Shown here: positions 36,254-44,867 of the stretch, one piece after another | Layout of the letters: the number at the start of each line of letters is the position of its first letter | Position numbering within the stretch: the stretch's first letter is position 1 | DNA from: Azotosporobacter soli | GTDB lineage: Bacteria; Bacillota; Negativicutes; SG130 | Reading direction: 5' to 3' | Assembly (NCBI RefSeq): GCF_030542965.1 | Contig: NZ_JAUAOA010000024.1 | Span: forward strand, 1-57,680 | DNA length: 57,680 nucleotides | Translations under genes and position numbers: made by a program | Notes under the pieces: generated by a model | Told to the model about the DNA's origin: nothing | What the model saw: the letters and a program-made list of their open reading frames with translations, nothing else | Databases searched by the model: none

Positions 36254-36868
36254 ATGCGGGAATGTGTAGTTTTTAAAGGCAGTCGTCATGGATTGCAACT
36301 GGTGATTGATTCTTCAGTGGATTTTGATGTGATTCTGACGCACTTGCGCAGCAAGCTGGAGTCGGCAATTGATTTTTTCACCGAAGGCGCAAAAATCAAG
36401 GCTCCGGCGACGCTTACCGATCGGCAGCTGCAAGATCTTAGCAGCCTGTTGGAAGGCTTTGGCTTGCGTTTTGAGACCGAGGAAACGTTGCCGCCGGTCG
36501 TGCCGACTGCGCAGGCCGAGTGGGAAGAGGCGGACAGCGGACAGGAACTGGTAGTCTCGCGTACGATCAGAGGCGGCCAGGAGATCATTTACAGCGGTGC
36601 GGTCGTGGTCAATGGCGATGTCAACCCAGGCGGTGAAGTCATTGCCGGCGGCAATGTGACCATTAACGGAACCTGCCGGGGTATTGTCCATGCGGGAGCC
36701 TATGGCGACAAAAATGCTACGATCACGGCAAAACGCTTGCTCGCCGCGCAAATCCGCATTGCCGGTTTAATTGCTCGGGCGCCGGATAATTTAGCGCTGC
36801 CGGAGCAGGCGGAAATGGCATATATTGAAGCCGGTAAAGTGATCATTGCACCGGCGAGGCTGAATTGA
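36254..36868 (+). CDS. minC: Septum site-determining protein MinC
   Basis: A 204-aa FtsZ inhibitor that acts with MinD near the poles. An N-terminal domain (about 1-95) is followed by a C-terminal beta-helix starting near SRTIRGGQEIIYSGAVVVNGDVNPGGEV, with AGGNVTINGTCRGIVHAGA and RIAGLIARAP. First of minCDE, which sits between mrdA and rodA as in many clostridia. Confidence 0.95.
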   Translation: MRECVVFKGSRHGLQLVIDSSVDFDVILTHLRSKLESAIDFFTEGAKIKAPATLTDRQLQDLSSLLEGFGLRFETEETLPPVVPTAQAEWEEADSGQELVVSRTIRGGQEIIYSGAVVVNGDVNPGGEVIAGGNVTINGTCRGIVHAGAYGDKNATITAKRLLAAQIRIAGLIARAPDNLALPEQAEMAYIEAGKVIIAPARLN

Positions 36869-36899
36869 CCGAGGAAGAATAGAACGGAGGCATTCATAG

Positions 36900-37691
36900 A
36901 TGGGGGAAGTCATCGTCGTTACATCCGGTAAAGGCGGCGTGGGAAAAACGACCACGACGGCTAACTTGGGTACGGGGTTTGCACTGCAAGGCAAAAAGGT
37001 TGTATTGGTTGACGCCGATATCGGACTAAGAAATTTAGATGTTGTCATGGGGCTGGAAAATCGCATCGTTTATGATTTGGTCGATGTGACCGAGGGCAAC
37101 TGTCGCTTAAAGCAGGCCTTGATCCGCGATAAGCGCTTTGAAAATCTTTATTTGCTGCCGGCGGCGCAGACGCGGGATAAAAATGCGGTCAATCCCGAGC
37201 AGATGAAGCAGCTGACTGCCGAATTGGTGCAGGAATTTGACATCGTTCTGATCGATTGCCCGGCGGGAATTGAACAGGGTTTCAAGAATGCCATTGCTGG
37301 CGCGGATCGCGCAATTATTGTCACTACGCCGGAAGTTTCGGCGGTGCGTGATGCCGACAGAATCATTGGCTTGTTGGAATCGGCGGGCAAACATGATCCG
37401 CAGCTGATCGTCAACCGGATTCGGCCGCACATGGTGAAAAAAGGCGACATGATGGACATTGACGATATCAATGAGATTCTGGCGATCAAATTGCTGGGCA
37501 TCATACCGGAAGATGAGTACATCGTCGTTTCGACAAACCGGGGCGAGCCTGCGGTTTCCAATCCAGTCTCACTGGCCGGCGAAGCGTATAAAAATATCGT
37601 GCGTCGTTTGCTGGGCGAAGAAGTCCCATTGATGACGCTCAAAGAAGAAGACGGCTTCTTTCATAGATTGAAAAAATTGTTTAAGCTATAG
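36900..37691 (+). CDS. minD: Septum site-determining ATPase MinD
   Basis: A 263-aa ParA-type ATPase. The deviant Walker A motif is SGKGGVGKTTTTANLG near residues 9-24, with DADIGLRNLDVVMGLENR near 39-56. The C-terminal amphipathic membrane-targeting helix is FFHRLKKLFKL. It recruits MinC and is cycled by MinE. The ATG at 36900 follows GGAGGC. Confidence 0.98.
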   Translation: MGEVIVVTSGKGGVGKTTTTANLGTGFALQGKKVVLVDADIGLRNLDVVMGLENRIVYDLVDVTEGNCRLKQALIRDKRFENLYLLPAAQTRDKNAVNPEQMKQLTAELVQEFDIVLIDCPAGIEQGFKNAIAGADRAIIVTTPEVSAVRDADRIIGLLESAGKHDPQLIVNRIRPHMVKKGDMMDIDDINEILAIKLLGIIPEDEYIVVSTNRGEPAVSNPVSLAGEAYKNIVRRLLGEEVPLMTLKEEDGFFHRLKKLFKL

Positions 37692-37705
37692 GAGGTGCGT
37701 GAAGC

Positions 37706-37984
37706 ATGCTGGATTTAATTCAGCGCCTGTTTGGGAAGGAATCGAACCGCTCAAAGGATATTGCCAAAGAACGGCTTCGCCTGGTGCTGGTGCATGATCG
37801 GGTCAACGTGTCGCCACAATTCATGGAAATTTTGAAAGATGACATGATCAGAGTCATTTCTAATTATATGGATATCAATGAAAAAGACATGGAAATCAAT
37901 CTGACCAACAGCAAAACCTCGGTGGCATTGGTGGCTAATATTCCGGTGAACCGAATGAAACGCGGCGTACTGGAACGGGAGTAA
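37706..37984 (+). CDS. minE: Cell division topological specificity factor MinE
   Basis: A 92-aa protein with an N-terminal membrane-binding and MinD-contacting segment (LIQRLFGKESNRSKDIAKER) and the contact helix region RLVLVHDRVNVSP. The C-terminal dimerisation domain has VALVANIPV. It stimulates MinD ATPase. Its presence implies an oscillating Min system, as opposed to DivIVA-anchored Min. Confidence 0.95.
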   Translation: MLDLIQRLFGKESNRSKDIAKERLRLVLVHDRVNVSPQFMEILKDDMIRVISNYMDINEKDMEINLTNSKTSVALVANIPVNRMKRGVLERE

Positions 37985-37991
37985 AATTGTT

Positions 37992-38024
37992 GGAGCATGG
38001 TTCCTCCTTGGGGCCATGCTCCTT
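37992..38024 (+). terminator. Possible terminator between minE and rodA
   Basis: GGAGCATGG and CCATGCTCC form a 9-bp stem with a short T run. Confidence 0.5.
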
Positions 38025-38120
38025 TGCTTCGAGCTGTACTGCTACTGGACGGTGGCGGAAATTGCCATTATAATGGAACAGATATCACGACTATTTATCG
38101 CAGGAAGGCAAGGAATCAAG

Positions 38121-39227
38121 ATGTTGAATGAACGTTTATTGCGCAACCTCGATTTTGTGTTGATTGGCGTGGTTGTCTTGTTGATCGGCGTCAGTCTCAT
38201 GATTATCAGCAGTGCGACGCATGCCAATACGCCCGGCAGCGAGCAATTTTATTATGTCCAACGCCAGGGGGTATTTGCGTTGGTTAATATTTTGCTGATG
38301 TTTTTATTTTTGAATGTCGACTACAATAGTTTGAAACGAGTGGCGCCGTGGTTGTACGGTCTGAATCTTGTCATGCTGCTGGCAGTCATGTTCGTCGGCC
38401 ATTCTGCGCTGGGGGCGCAGCGGTGGATTCAAATCGGTCCGATCAATCTGCAGCCATCGGAGTTTTCTAAGTTGATCATGATCATTGCCTTGGCGCAAAT
38501 GCTGGAAGATCGAAAAGGCGGACTGAATCAGTGGCGCGATATTCTTCCGATCTTTCTCTATGTCGGCATTCCGTTTATTCTGGTCTTAAAACAGCCGGAT
38601 TTAGGGACGGCATTGGTCTTCATGGCTATTTTGTTTGGCATGATCTTTGTCGCTGGCATTAACGGACGCTTATTGATGATGTTATTCGGCGGAGCGACCG
38701 TGTTGATGCCGATTTTTTGGCACTTTCTTAAGGATTATCAAAAAATGCGCTTATCGGTGTTTATCGATCCGAATGTCGATCCACTCGGTTCCGGTTATCA
38801 CATCATTCAATCAAAAATTGCGATTGGCTCAGGCATGCTGCTCGGTAAAGGCCTGTTCGGCGGTACGCAGAGCCAGTTGAATTTCTTGCCGGAAAACCAT
38901 ACGGACTTTATCTTTGCCGTAATCGGTGAAGAATTGGGCTTTGTCGGTGCGGCATTGATCTTGGTGCTCTATCTTATCTTATTGTACCGCGGCATCAAAA
39001 TTGCCTCGACGGCAAAAGATGATTTCGGCACGCTGCTTGCAGTCGGGATCACATCGATGCTGGGCTTTCACGTCTTGGTCAATGTCGGAATGACGGCTGG
39101 AATCATGCCGGTTACCGGTATCCCGCTGCCGCTAATGAGTTATGGCGTCAGCGCATTGACGACAAATCTGATGGCCATCGGTTTGTTGCTTAACATCTAC
39201 ATGCGAAGGCAAAAAATAATGTTCTAG
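38121..39227 (+). CDS. rodA: Peptidoglycan glycosyltransferase RodA (SEDS family)
   Basis: A 368-aa SEDS protein with about ten membrane helices that polymerises lipid II with PBP2. Motifs include GAQRWIQIGPINLQPSEFSK near 96-115, LKQPDLGTALVF near 154-165, NFLPENHTDFIFAVIGEELG near 253-272 and TGIPLPLMSYGVSAL near 332-346. I chose ATG 38121 (AAGGA upstream); an in-frame ATG at 38016 would add 35 untypical residues. FtsW/SpoVE are relatives; the mrdA/min context favours RodA. Confidence 0.93.
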   Translation: MLNERLLRNLDFVLIGVVVLLIGVSLMIISSATHANTPGSEQFYYVQRQGVFALVNILLMFLFLNVDYNSLKRVAPWLYGLNLVMLLAVMFVGHSALGAQRWIQIGPINLQPSEFSKLIMIIALAQMLEDRKGGLNQWRDILPIFLYVGIPFILVLKQPDLGTALVFMAILFGMIFVAGINGRLLMMLFGGATVLMPIFWHFLKDYQKMRLSVFIDPNVDPLGSGYHIIQSKIAIGSGMLLGKGLFGGTQSQLNFLPENHTDFIFAVIGEELGFVGAALILVLYLILLYRGIKIASTAKDDFGTLLAVGITSMLGFHVLVNVGMTAGIMPVTGIPLPLMSYGVSALTTNLMAIGLLLNIYMRRQKIMF

Positions 39228-39240
39228 TCAAATGCGGAGA

Positions 39241-39279
39241 CACCCTTACCTTTTTAACAGCAGAAGGTAAGGGTGCCGT
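39241..39279 (+). terminator. Terminator after rodA
   Basis: A 12-bp stem, CACCCTTACCTT with AAGGTAAGGGTG, weakly followed by ATTTTC. Confidence 0.6.
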
Positions 39280-39326
39280 GATTTTCAATACAGGCCGAAG
39301 GGCGCTTATATTTTGGAGGGTTAGAA

Positions 39327-41186
39327 ATGAAAGTAGAAGTTCCAGCGACGATTCTTAGTCGCGTGATCAAACCGGCCCGTTATACCGGTCAGGAATTAAA
39401 TGCGGTGCGCAAAGAGTTTGCGGCGATGGATGTGACGGTTGCTTTGGCTTTGCCGGACGTTTACGAAGTCGGCATGTCGAACCTTGGTCTGAAAATTTTG
39501 TATCAGGTCATCAATGCGCAGGAAGCGATGCTGGCGGAGCGCGTATATGCACCATGGGTTGACATGGAAAGAGAGATGCGTGCAGCGCAGCTGCCGTTAT
39601 ATAGCTTAGAGAGTCAAGTACCGATTCACGCTTTTGATGTGGTGGGCTTTTCACTGCAATATGAGCTTAGCTACAGCAATGTCTTGAACATGCTTGATTT
39701 GGCGGGGATAACGCTGTTGGCTGCCGAGCGCGGTGAAGCGGAACCTTTGGTTATCGGCGGCGGGCCGTGCGCTTTTAATGCGGAACCCATGGCCGACTTT
39801 TTTGATTGTCTCATTATCGGCGAAGGCGAAGAAGTGGTTCTTGAGCTGGCGGCGCTTGTCGGGCGCTGGAAGAAGGAGGGACGTCCTGGCGGGCGCAAGG
39901 AACTGCTCTTACAACTGGCGACGCTTGAAGGCGTGTATGTACCGTCTTTATATGCAGTCAGTTATGAAGCAGATGGCCGTGTAAAAGCGATTACGCCGTT
40001 AAGCGATGCGTCTAAGCCGGTGGTGAAAAAGCGATTGCTGGCCGATCTCGACGCGGCGCCGGTGGCAATGACGCCGGTCGTACCTTATATTGATGTGGTT
40101 CATGACCGGATCATGCTGGAGTTGTTTCGCGGCTGCACCCGCGGCTGTCGTTTTTGCCAGGCGGGCGTCATTTATCGCCCGGTACGGGAAAAAAGAATGG
40201 AGACGTTGCTGAATCAGGCGAAACAAATGGCCGATGCGACCGGTTATAATGAGATTTCACTGACCTCGCTCAGCTCTGCGGATTATTCCTGCCTGCATCC
40301 GCTGGTCAGTCAATTGCAAGAGGGACTGAAGGAGCAAGGCGTCAGCGTTTCTTTGCCTTCACTTCGTATCGACAGTTTTTCCGTAGAACTGGCCAACCAG
40401 GTACAGGAAGTGAGAAAGAGCAGCCTGACGTTTGCTCCGGAAGCCGGAACGCAGCGGATGCGCGACGTCATTAATAAGGGCGTGACGGAAGAAGACTTGA
40501 TGAATGCGGTAAAGGCTGCGTTTGCCGCCGGCTGGTCGACCGTGAAGTTATACTTCATGATCGGTCTGCCGACCGAAACGGATGAAGATGTTTTGGGTAT
40601 TGCCGACTTGGCTTATAAGGTTCTAAATGCTTACAAGGAAGTCAAAGGGCGACGCGGCGCAAAGGTCACCGTCAGCGTTTCTTCATTCGTACCGAAGCCG
40701 CACACGCCGTTTCAATGGGTGGATCAGCATGGCATGGCCGAATTGGCGCGCAAGCAACAACTGCTTCGTGACCGTCTGTACCGCGAGCGCAGCATCACCT
40801 TTAACTGGCATGATGCCAAGACGAGTTTTATGGAAGGCGTGTTTGCCCGCGGCGATCGGCGGTTGGGCAAGGTTTTGTATCTGGCATGGCAAAAAGGCGC
40901 AAAGTTTGACGGCTGGTCAGAATATTTCCGCTACGATATTTGGCTGGCGGCACTTGCCGAAGCCGGTTTGACGCCCGAATTTTATGCCAGCCGCGTGCGC
41001 GAAATGGATGAGGTGTTGCCATGGCAGCATCTGTCTTGCGGCGCGGATGCCGCTTTTTTGAAAAAGGAATACCAAAAAGCGGTGGCGGCTGAGTTTACGC
41101 CGGATTGTCGGCGCGGCGAGTGCAGCGCATGCGGCGTATGCCCTGATTTGAAAGTAAAAGTGGTGGACTGGGAGGATAATGCCTGA
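39327..41186 (+). CDS. B12-binding-like radical SAM protein (TIGR03960 family)
   Basis: A 619-aa protein. An N-terminal Rossmann-like domain resembles B12-binding domains (about 30-230, with ALALPDVYEVGMSNLG). The radical SAM core has the cluster motif RGCTRGCRFCQAG near residues 268-280. The C-terminal region ends with a cysteine-rich RRGECSACGVCPD motif. The family nearly always sits before a DUF2344 gene and rng, as here, and the two are often fused. The substrate is unknown; an RNA or ribosome modification is a guess from the RNase G and rplU neighbours. The following start overlaps by TGATG. Confidence 0.88.
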   Translation: MKVEVPATILSRVIKPARYTGQELNAVRKEFAAMDVTVALALPDVYEVGMSNLGLKILYQVINAQEAMLAERVYAPWVDMEREMRAAQLPLYSLESQVPIHAFDVVGFSLQYELSYSNVLNMLDLAGITLLAAERGEAEPLVIGGGPCAFNAEPMADFFDCLIIGEGEEVVLELAALVGRWKKEGRPGGRKELLLQLATLEGVYVPSLYAVSYEADGRVKAITPLSDASKPVVKKRLLADLDAAPVAMTPVVPYIDVVHDRIMLELFRGCTRGCRFCQAGVIYRPVREKRMETLLNQAKQMADATGYNEISLTSLSSADYSCLHPLVSQLQEGLKEQGVSVSLPSLRIDSFSVELANQVQEVRKSSLTFAPEAGTQRMRDVINKGVTEEDLMNAVKAAFAAGWSTVKLYFMIGLPTETDEDVLGIADLAYKVLNAYKEVKGRRGAKVTVSVSSFVPKPHTPFQWVDQHGMAELARKQQLLRDRLYRERSITFNWHDAKTSFMEGVFARGDRRLGKVLYLAWQKGAKFDGWSEYFRYDIWLAALAEAGLTPEFYASRVREMDEVLPWQHLSCGADAAFLKKEYQKAVAAEFTPDCRRGECSACGVCPDLKVKVVDWEDNA

Positions 41187-41884
41187 TGGAAAAGTTGCGT
41201 TTGGAAATTACCAAAGGGGATGCAGTTCGCTATATTTCTCACCTCGATGTTGCGGGAGCCTGGGAAAAAGCGGTGCGCCGTGCTAAATTGCCGGTCGCGT
41301 ATTCGGAAGGTTTCAACCCGCATATGAAATTGGCTTTTGCCTCGGCCTTGCCGGTCGGCGTGACCGGTGCGGCCGAGTATATGGATTTAGAGTTAGTGGA
41401 ACGCGTTGATCTGGCAGAGGCGATGGAGCGGTTGCAGGCAGTCCTACCGGAAGGCCTTGCTGTGCGGGCTGCCCGTTATATGCCGCAGGGCACGCCTGCC
41501 ATGATGGCGCAGATCAATCTGGTGGAATATGAGATCCGTCTTTCGTTGGCGCCAGAGCAGATCGCTGAGGTGGAAGCTTCGTTCAATGCTTTCAATGCGG
41601 CCGAGACCGCGCCGTACACGAAAGTCACACCGAAGAGCCGGCGTGAGATTGACGTGAAAAATTTTGTTGCCGAGCCCCTTTCTTGGCGGTGTGAAACTCC
41701 GGGAATCGTTTTGCAGCTGCGCTTGAACGTTACGGCGAAAGGCAGCGTCAAGCCGGGCGAAATCGTAGAGGTACTCAGCCAAAATTTTGCGCTGCCGCGC
41801 GAAATCGCTGAAAGCGCATTGTGTCATCGATTGGGCTTGTACGTGGAGGGAAAAGAACCTTGGCTGACACCTTTGGAAGTGTGA
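41186..41884 (+). CDS. Radical-SAM-associated DUF2344 protein (TIGR03936 family)
   Basis: A 232-aa protein that begins with LRLEITKGDAVRYISHLDV and has GFNPHMKLAFASALPVGVTG near residues 46-65, family signatures. It is the partner of the preceding radical SAM protein; the two are fused in some bacteria. Function unknown, probably binds the substrate. Confidence 0.88.
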   Translation: MEKLRLEITKGDAVRYISHLDVAGAWEKAVRRAKLPVAYSEGFNPHMKLAFASALPVGVTGAAEYMDLELVERVDLAEAMERLQAVLPEGLAVRAARYMPQGTPAMMAQINLVEYEIRLSLAPEQIAEVEASFNAFNAAETAPYTKVTPKSRREIDVKNFVAEPLSWRCETPGIVLQLRLNVTAKGSVKPGEIVEVLSQNFALPREIAESALCHRLGLYVEGKEPWLTPLEV

Positions 41885-41906
41885 CGGCAACAGGAGGAAT
41901 GGACCG

Positions 41907-43313
41907 ATGGACAAGGAGATACTTGTCAATGTGACGCCGGAGGAAACGCGGATGGCTCTCTTGGAGGGCGGGCGTTTGGCGGAATTGGTACTGGAGAGGA
42001 ACGCAGGCAGCAGTCCGGTCGGTTGCGTGTATAAAGGACGGATCAAAAATGTCCTGCCGGGGATGCAAGCGGTTTTTGTCGATATCGGCAGAGATAAGAA
42101 TGCGTTTTTATATATTGGCGACCAGGAATTAAGCGCTTTTTCCGTTGGGCGAGAAGTGTTGCTGCAGGTGGTCAAGGATGCAATCGGCAGCAAGGGGCCG
42201 CGCGCAACGACGAACCTGACGTTGCCGGGGCGTTATGTGGTACTCTTGCCGACCGGCGATCATGTGGCGATATCGCGGCGGATCGAATCGGAAGAAGAGC
42301 GCGAACGCCTGCGTCTTCTGGCCGAGGCGGCATGCCCGGAGGGTATGGGAATGATTGTCCGGACGGTGGCGGACGGCTGTCAGGGCGATGAACTTCGCAA
42401 TGACGTCGCATATTTGAAAAACCTCTGGCAGACGTTGCAGGCGCGGGCGCAAATCGCACAGGCGCCAACGCTCTTATACCGTGATGTGGATCTTGCGATC
42501 CGCATTGTGCGCGACCATTTGGCGCGCGATGTCGATCAATTGATTGTCGATCATCGTGAAACGCATAGCCGGATGGTGGAACTGCTTCGTTTCAGTGATC
42601 CGGAGCTGGCGAAAAGAGTGGTCTTATATGAAGGCGGCGCGGATCTGTTTCTCAGTCGGGGGCTCGAAGAGGAAATGAGTCAATTATCGCAGCGCGAGGT
42701 GCCGCTTCGCTGCGGCGGCTATCTGGTCATCGATCACACTGAAGCGCTGACGGTGATTGACGTCAATACCGGTCGCTTTACCGGCGACACGAGTCTGGCG
42801 GACACCGTGTTTCGCACTAACCAGGAGGCGGCGGCGGAAATCGCGCGCCAGCTCCGGCTCAGAGATATCGGCGGCATCATCATTGTCGATTTTATCGATA
42901 TGGAAGGCGAAGAAAAGCAACACGCCGTACTCGAAATTTTAAACGGCTATTTGCGGCAGGATCGAACGCGCGCGAATGTCCTTGGTTTTACTTCGCTTGG
43001 TCTGGTTGAGATCACGCGCAAAAAAGCCAGACAAAACGCAGAAAACTTGCAGCATCGCAGCTGTCCCTGCTGTCAGGGCCGAGGGCGCGTACAGTCGCCG
43101 GAAACGGTCGTCATCCAAATCTGGCGTCGACTCAGGCAATTGAAGGGACGTCGCGGAAAATTGCTGCTGCAGGTCCATCCGGATGTGGCAGAGCATTTGC
43201 GCTTAAAAGACAGTGTGCGGCAAATGGAACAAAGCATGGGCGTCAGTCTGAGACTGGAAGGCGATGCGAAATTGCATCCGGAAGTTTTTCTTCTTCTTGC
43301 GGAACAAGATTGA
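41907..43313 (+). CDS. rng: Ribonuclease E/G family protein (RNase G)
   Basis: A 468-aa endoribonuclease. An N-terminal S1 domain (about 38-120, GCVYKGRIKNVLPGMQAVFVDIG) is followed by the catalytic domain with VIDVNTGRFTG near 289-299 and DIGGIIIVDFIDM near 328-340, the metal-binding aspartates. The Zn-link motif CPCCQGRGRV lies near 387-396. It processes rRNA and degrades mRNA; no long C-terminal degradosome tail is present, so it is the G type. Confidence 0.95.
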   Translation: MDKEILVNVTPEETRMALLEGGRLAELVLERNAGSSPVGCVYKGRIKNVLPGMQAVFVDIGRDKNAFLYIGDQELSAFSVGREVLLQVVKDAIGSKGPRATTNLTLPGRYVVLLPTGDHVAISRRIESEEERERLRLLAEAACPEGMGMIVRTVADGCQGDELRNDVAYLKNLWQTLQARAQIAQAPTLLYRDVDLAIRIVRDHLARDVDQLIVDHRETHSRMVELLRFSDPELAKRVVLYEGGADLFLSRGLEEEMSQLSQREVPLRCGGYLVIDHTEALTVIDVNTGRFTGDTSLADTVFRTNQEAAAEIARQLRLRDIGGIIIVDFIDMEGEEKQHAVLEILNGYLRQDRTRANVLGFTSLGLVEITRKKARQNAENLQHRSCPCCQGRGRVQSPETVVIQIWRRLRQLKGRRGKLLLQVHPDVAEHLRLKDSVRQMEQSMGVSLRLEGDAKLHPEVFLLLAEQD

Positions 43314-43338
43314 CAAAACACAGCAGATGTGATATTAT
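43310..43338 (+). promoter_or_regulatory. Promoter for rplU-prp-rpmA
   Basis: TTGACA (43310-43315) and TATTAT (43333-43338) with 17-base spacing, overlapping the rng stop codon. Confidence 0.75.
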
Positions 43339-43344
43339 CTGACA

Positions 43345-43440
43345 TTGTAAGTAGTTGTGCTTACATCCCAACCGCACGGGTAAGGTCGCAAATCGGTTTT
43401 AACCGTACCATCCCCGGCGAGTTTCAAATGAGGGAGGTGT
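43345..43440 (+). promoter_or_regulatory. Structured rplU 5' leader (L21-leader-like)
   Basis: About 100 bases of untranslated RNA with hairpin GTAAG/CTTAC (43347-43364) and CGGTT-TTAACCG near 43392-43404, ending in GAGGGAGGTG before rplU. Position and size match the ribosomal protein L21 leader of Firmicutes, which is autoregulated by L21. I have not matched it base by base. Confidence 0.5.
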
Positions 43441-43445
43441 ATTTC

Positions 43446-43757
43446 ATGTACGCAATTATCGAAACTGGCGGCAAGCAATATCGTGTTTCTGAAGGTGATG
43501 TAGTTTTCATCGAGAAACTTGAACTTGCTGAAGGCGAGGCAGTAACTTTTGATCGTGTCCTGACTGTTGTCAAGGAAGGCGCTGTAAAAGTTGGTCAACC
43601 TTTAGTCACAGGCGCAAAAGTCACGGCAACGGTAAAGGGTCACGGCAAAGGTAAAAAGATTTTGGTCTTTAAATACAAAGCTAAGTCCAACTACCGCAGA
43701 CGCCAAGGCCATCGTCAGCCGTTCACGAAAGTAACTATCGAGAAGATCGAAGCGTAA
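43446..43757 (+). CDS. rplU: 50S ribosomal protein L21
   Basis: A 103-aa protein that starts [14 protein letters not shown], with the C-terminal [17 protein letters not shown] typical of L21, which binds 23S rRNA. ATG at 43446 with GGGAGGTG upstream. First gene of rplU-prp-rpmA. Confidence 0.98.
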   Translation: MYAIIETGGKQYRVSEGDVVFIEKLELAEGEAVTFDRVLTVVKEGAVKVGQPLVTGAKVTATVKGHGKGKKILVFKYKAKSNYRRRQGHRQPFTKVTIEKIEA

Positions 43758-43761
43758 GCGG

Positions 43762-44082
43762 ATGATCACCATAGAAATTGAACGCGATAAGTCACGGTCC
43801 ATCAGCGGGTTTACCGTTCGTGGTCACTCGGGAACCGCGCCGCGCGGACAGGATATTGTCTGTGCAGGGGTTTCGGCATTGACGCAGACGGCCGTGTTGG
43901 GACTGAATCGGCATTTGAAACGCGAGCTGCAGTTGGATATTAAACCAGGCTTACTGGCTCTGGTTCTGCAGGACGCACCGGATGTAATGACGGACGCGAT
44001 TTTGGAAACCATGCTCTTGGGATTGAACGAAATCGCCAAGAGCAGTTCGGACAGTGTTCGAATATTAGAACACAGGAGGTGA
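43762..44082 (+). CDS. prp: Ribosomal-processing cysteine protease Prp
   Basis: A 106-aa protein with catalytic His in VRGHSGTA (H22) and Cys in [10 protein letters not shown] (C34). It removes the N-terminal extension of L27. The gene lies between rplU and rpmA, and the neighbouring L27 carries the matching extension. Confidence 0.95.
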   Translation: MITIEIERDKSRSISGFTVRGHSGTAPRGQDIVCAGVSALTQTAVLGLNRHLKRELQLDIKPGLLALVLQDAPDVMTDAILETMLLGLNEIAKSSSDSVRILEHRR

Positions 44083-44086
44083 GAAA

Positions 44087-44383
44087 ATGATTCTGTTTAC
44101 ATTTGATCTGCAACTTTTTGCACATAAAAAAGGGGTTGGCAGCACTCGTAACGGTCGCGACAGCGAAGCAAAACGTTTGGGTGTAAAGCGCCACGCTGGT
44201 GAAGTGGTAACTTCCGGCAGCATTCTGGTGCGGCAACGGGGAACTCATTTCCATCCCGGCAATAACGTAGGGATTGGCAAAGATGACACTCTGTATGCCA
44301 TGATTCCTGGCACGGTAGCCTTTGAACGCAAAGGTCGCTACAACCGTCAGGTAAGTGTGTATTCAACCGAAGAGGCTATGTAA
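44087..44383 (+). CDS. rpmA: 50S ribosomal protein L27 with Prp-cleaved extension
   Basis: A 98-aa protein. The N-terminal extension [11 protein letters not shown] precedes [15 protein letters not shown], the mature start. Cleavage by Prp after the Phe is expected, as shown for Firmicutes with this motif. L27 lies near the peptidyl transferase centre. The GGAGGTGAG ribosome-binding site lies at the end of prp. Confidence 0.98.
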   Translation: MILFTFDLQLFAHKKGVGSTRNGRDSEAKRLGVKRHAGEVVTSGSILVRQRGTHFHPGNNVGIGKDDTLYAMIPGTVAFERKGRYNRQVSVYSTEEAM

Positions 44384-44389
44384 CAAGCG

Positions 44390-44422
44390 CCTGCGGCCGC
44401 GAATACGGCCGCAGGTTTTTTT
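44390..44422 (+). terminator. Intrinsic terminator after rpmA
   Basis: CCTGCGGCCG and CGGCCGCAGG form a perfect 10-bp stem followed by seven T. Confidence 0.95.
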
Positions 44423-44430
44423 ATTCTCGA

Positions 44431-44516
44431 ACACGAAGACACGAAGGTGACGAAGTGCACGAAGCGGCGTTGTTCCACTTTTTTCGTGTGATTTCGTAAT
44501 CTTCGTGTCTTCGTGT
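44431..44516. repeat. 86-bp palindromic element with perfect 16-bp arms
   Basis: ACACGAAGACACGAAG (44431-44446) is the exact reverse complement of CTTCGTGTCTTCGTGT (44501-44516). Between them, GACGAAGTGCACGAAG and TTTTCGTGTGATTTCGT are also partly complementary. The ACACGAAG/CTTCGTGT units relate it to the other intergenic elements of this window. It lies after the rpmA terminator and before the spo0B-like gene. Confidence 0.7.
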
Positions 44517-44632
44517 CAATGGCGCTCCAAACGGCGGTTAGGACTGTGAAAACTCCGCAGAATTTTGTATAATTGGAATAATGGGGTGTTTGGCTCTATT
44601 GCTACGATGATAAGGAAGGGATGGGATGGCAG

Positions 44633-44863
44633 ATGAGTGAGTCTGAGATCCAGAAAGTGGTTGTCCAGGCACTACGCAAGCAAAGGCATGATTTCATCAA
44701 CCATTTGCAGGTGATCCATGGTTTGTTGCAGTTGGGCAAAGGCCAACGGGCGCTGGATTATATCGACGAACTGGCCAAAGATCCCCGTCTGATTAGTGAT
44801 GCATTGGAAGAACGACCATCGTCGACTGAAGAAGCGGTAACGGATGGCAATCAAAGGAGATAG
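44633..44863 (+). CDS. Short Spo0B-type phosphotransferase-domain protein
   Basis: A 76-aa protein with the Spo0B H-box RKQRHDFINHLQVIHGLLQL (phosphoacceptor His in RHDFINH) and one more helix. It consists only of the helical-hairpin dimerisation domain; Bacillus Spo0B is about 190 aa with a degenerate ATPase-like domain, absent here. It sits directly before obg, the same position as spo0B in Bacillus. The start is uncertain: ATG 44633 has AAGGAAGGG 13 bases upstream, while ATG 44621 abuts that site. It may take part in a sporulation phosphorelay or be a remnant. Confidence 0.7.
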   Translation: MSESEIQKVVVQALRKQRHDFINHLQVIHGLLQLGKGQRALDYIDELAKDPRLISDALEERPSSTEEAVTDGNQRR

Positions 44864-44867
44864 ATTC

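Noticed and set aside
44423-44520. CRISPR-like repeat array of ACACGAAG units
   Set aside because: Units are short, inverted and without regular unique spacers, and no cas genes are nearby; it is a palindromic element.
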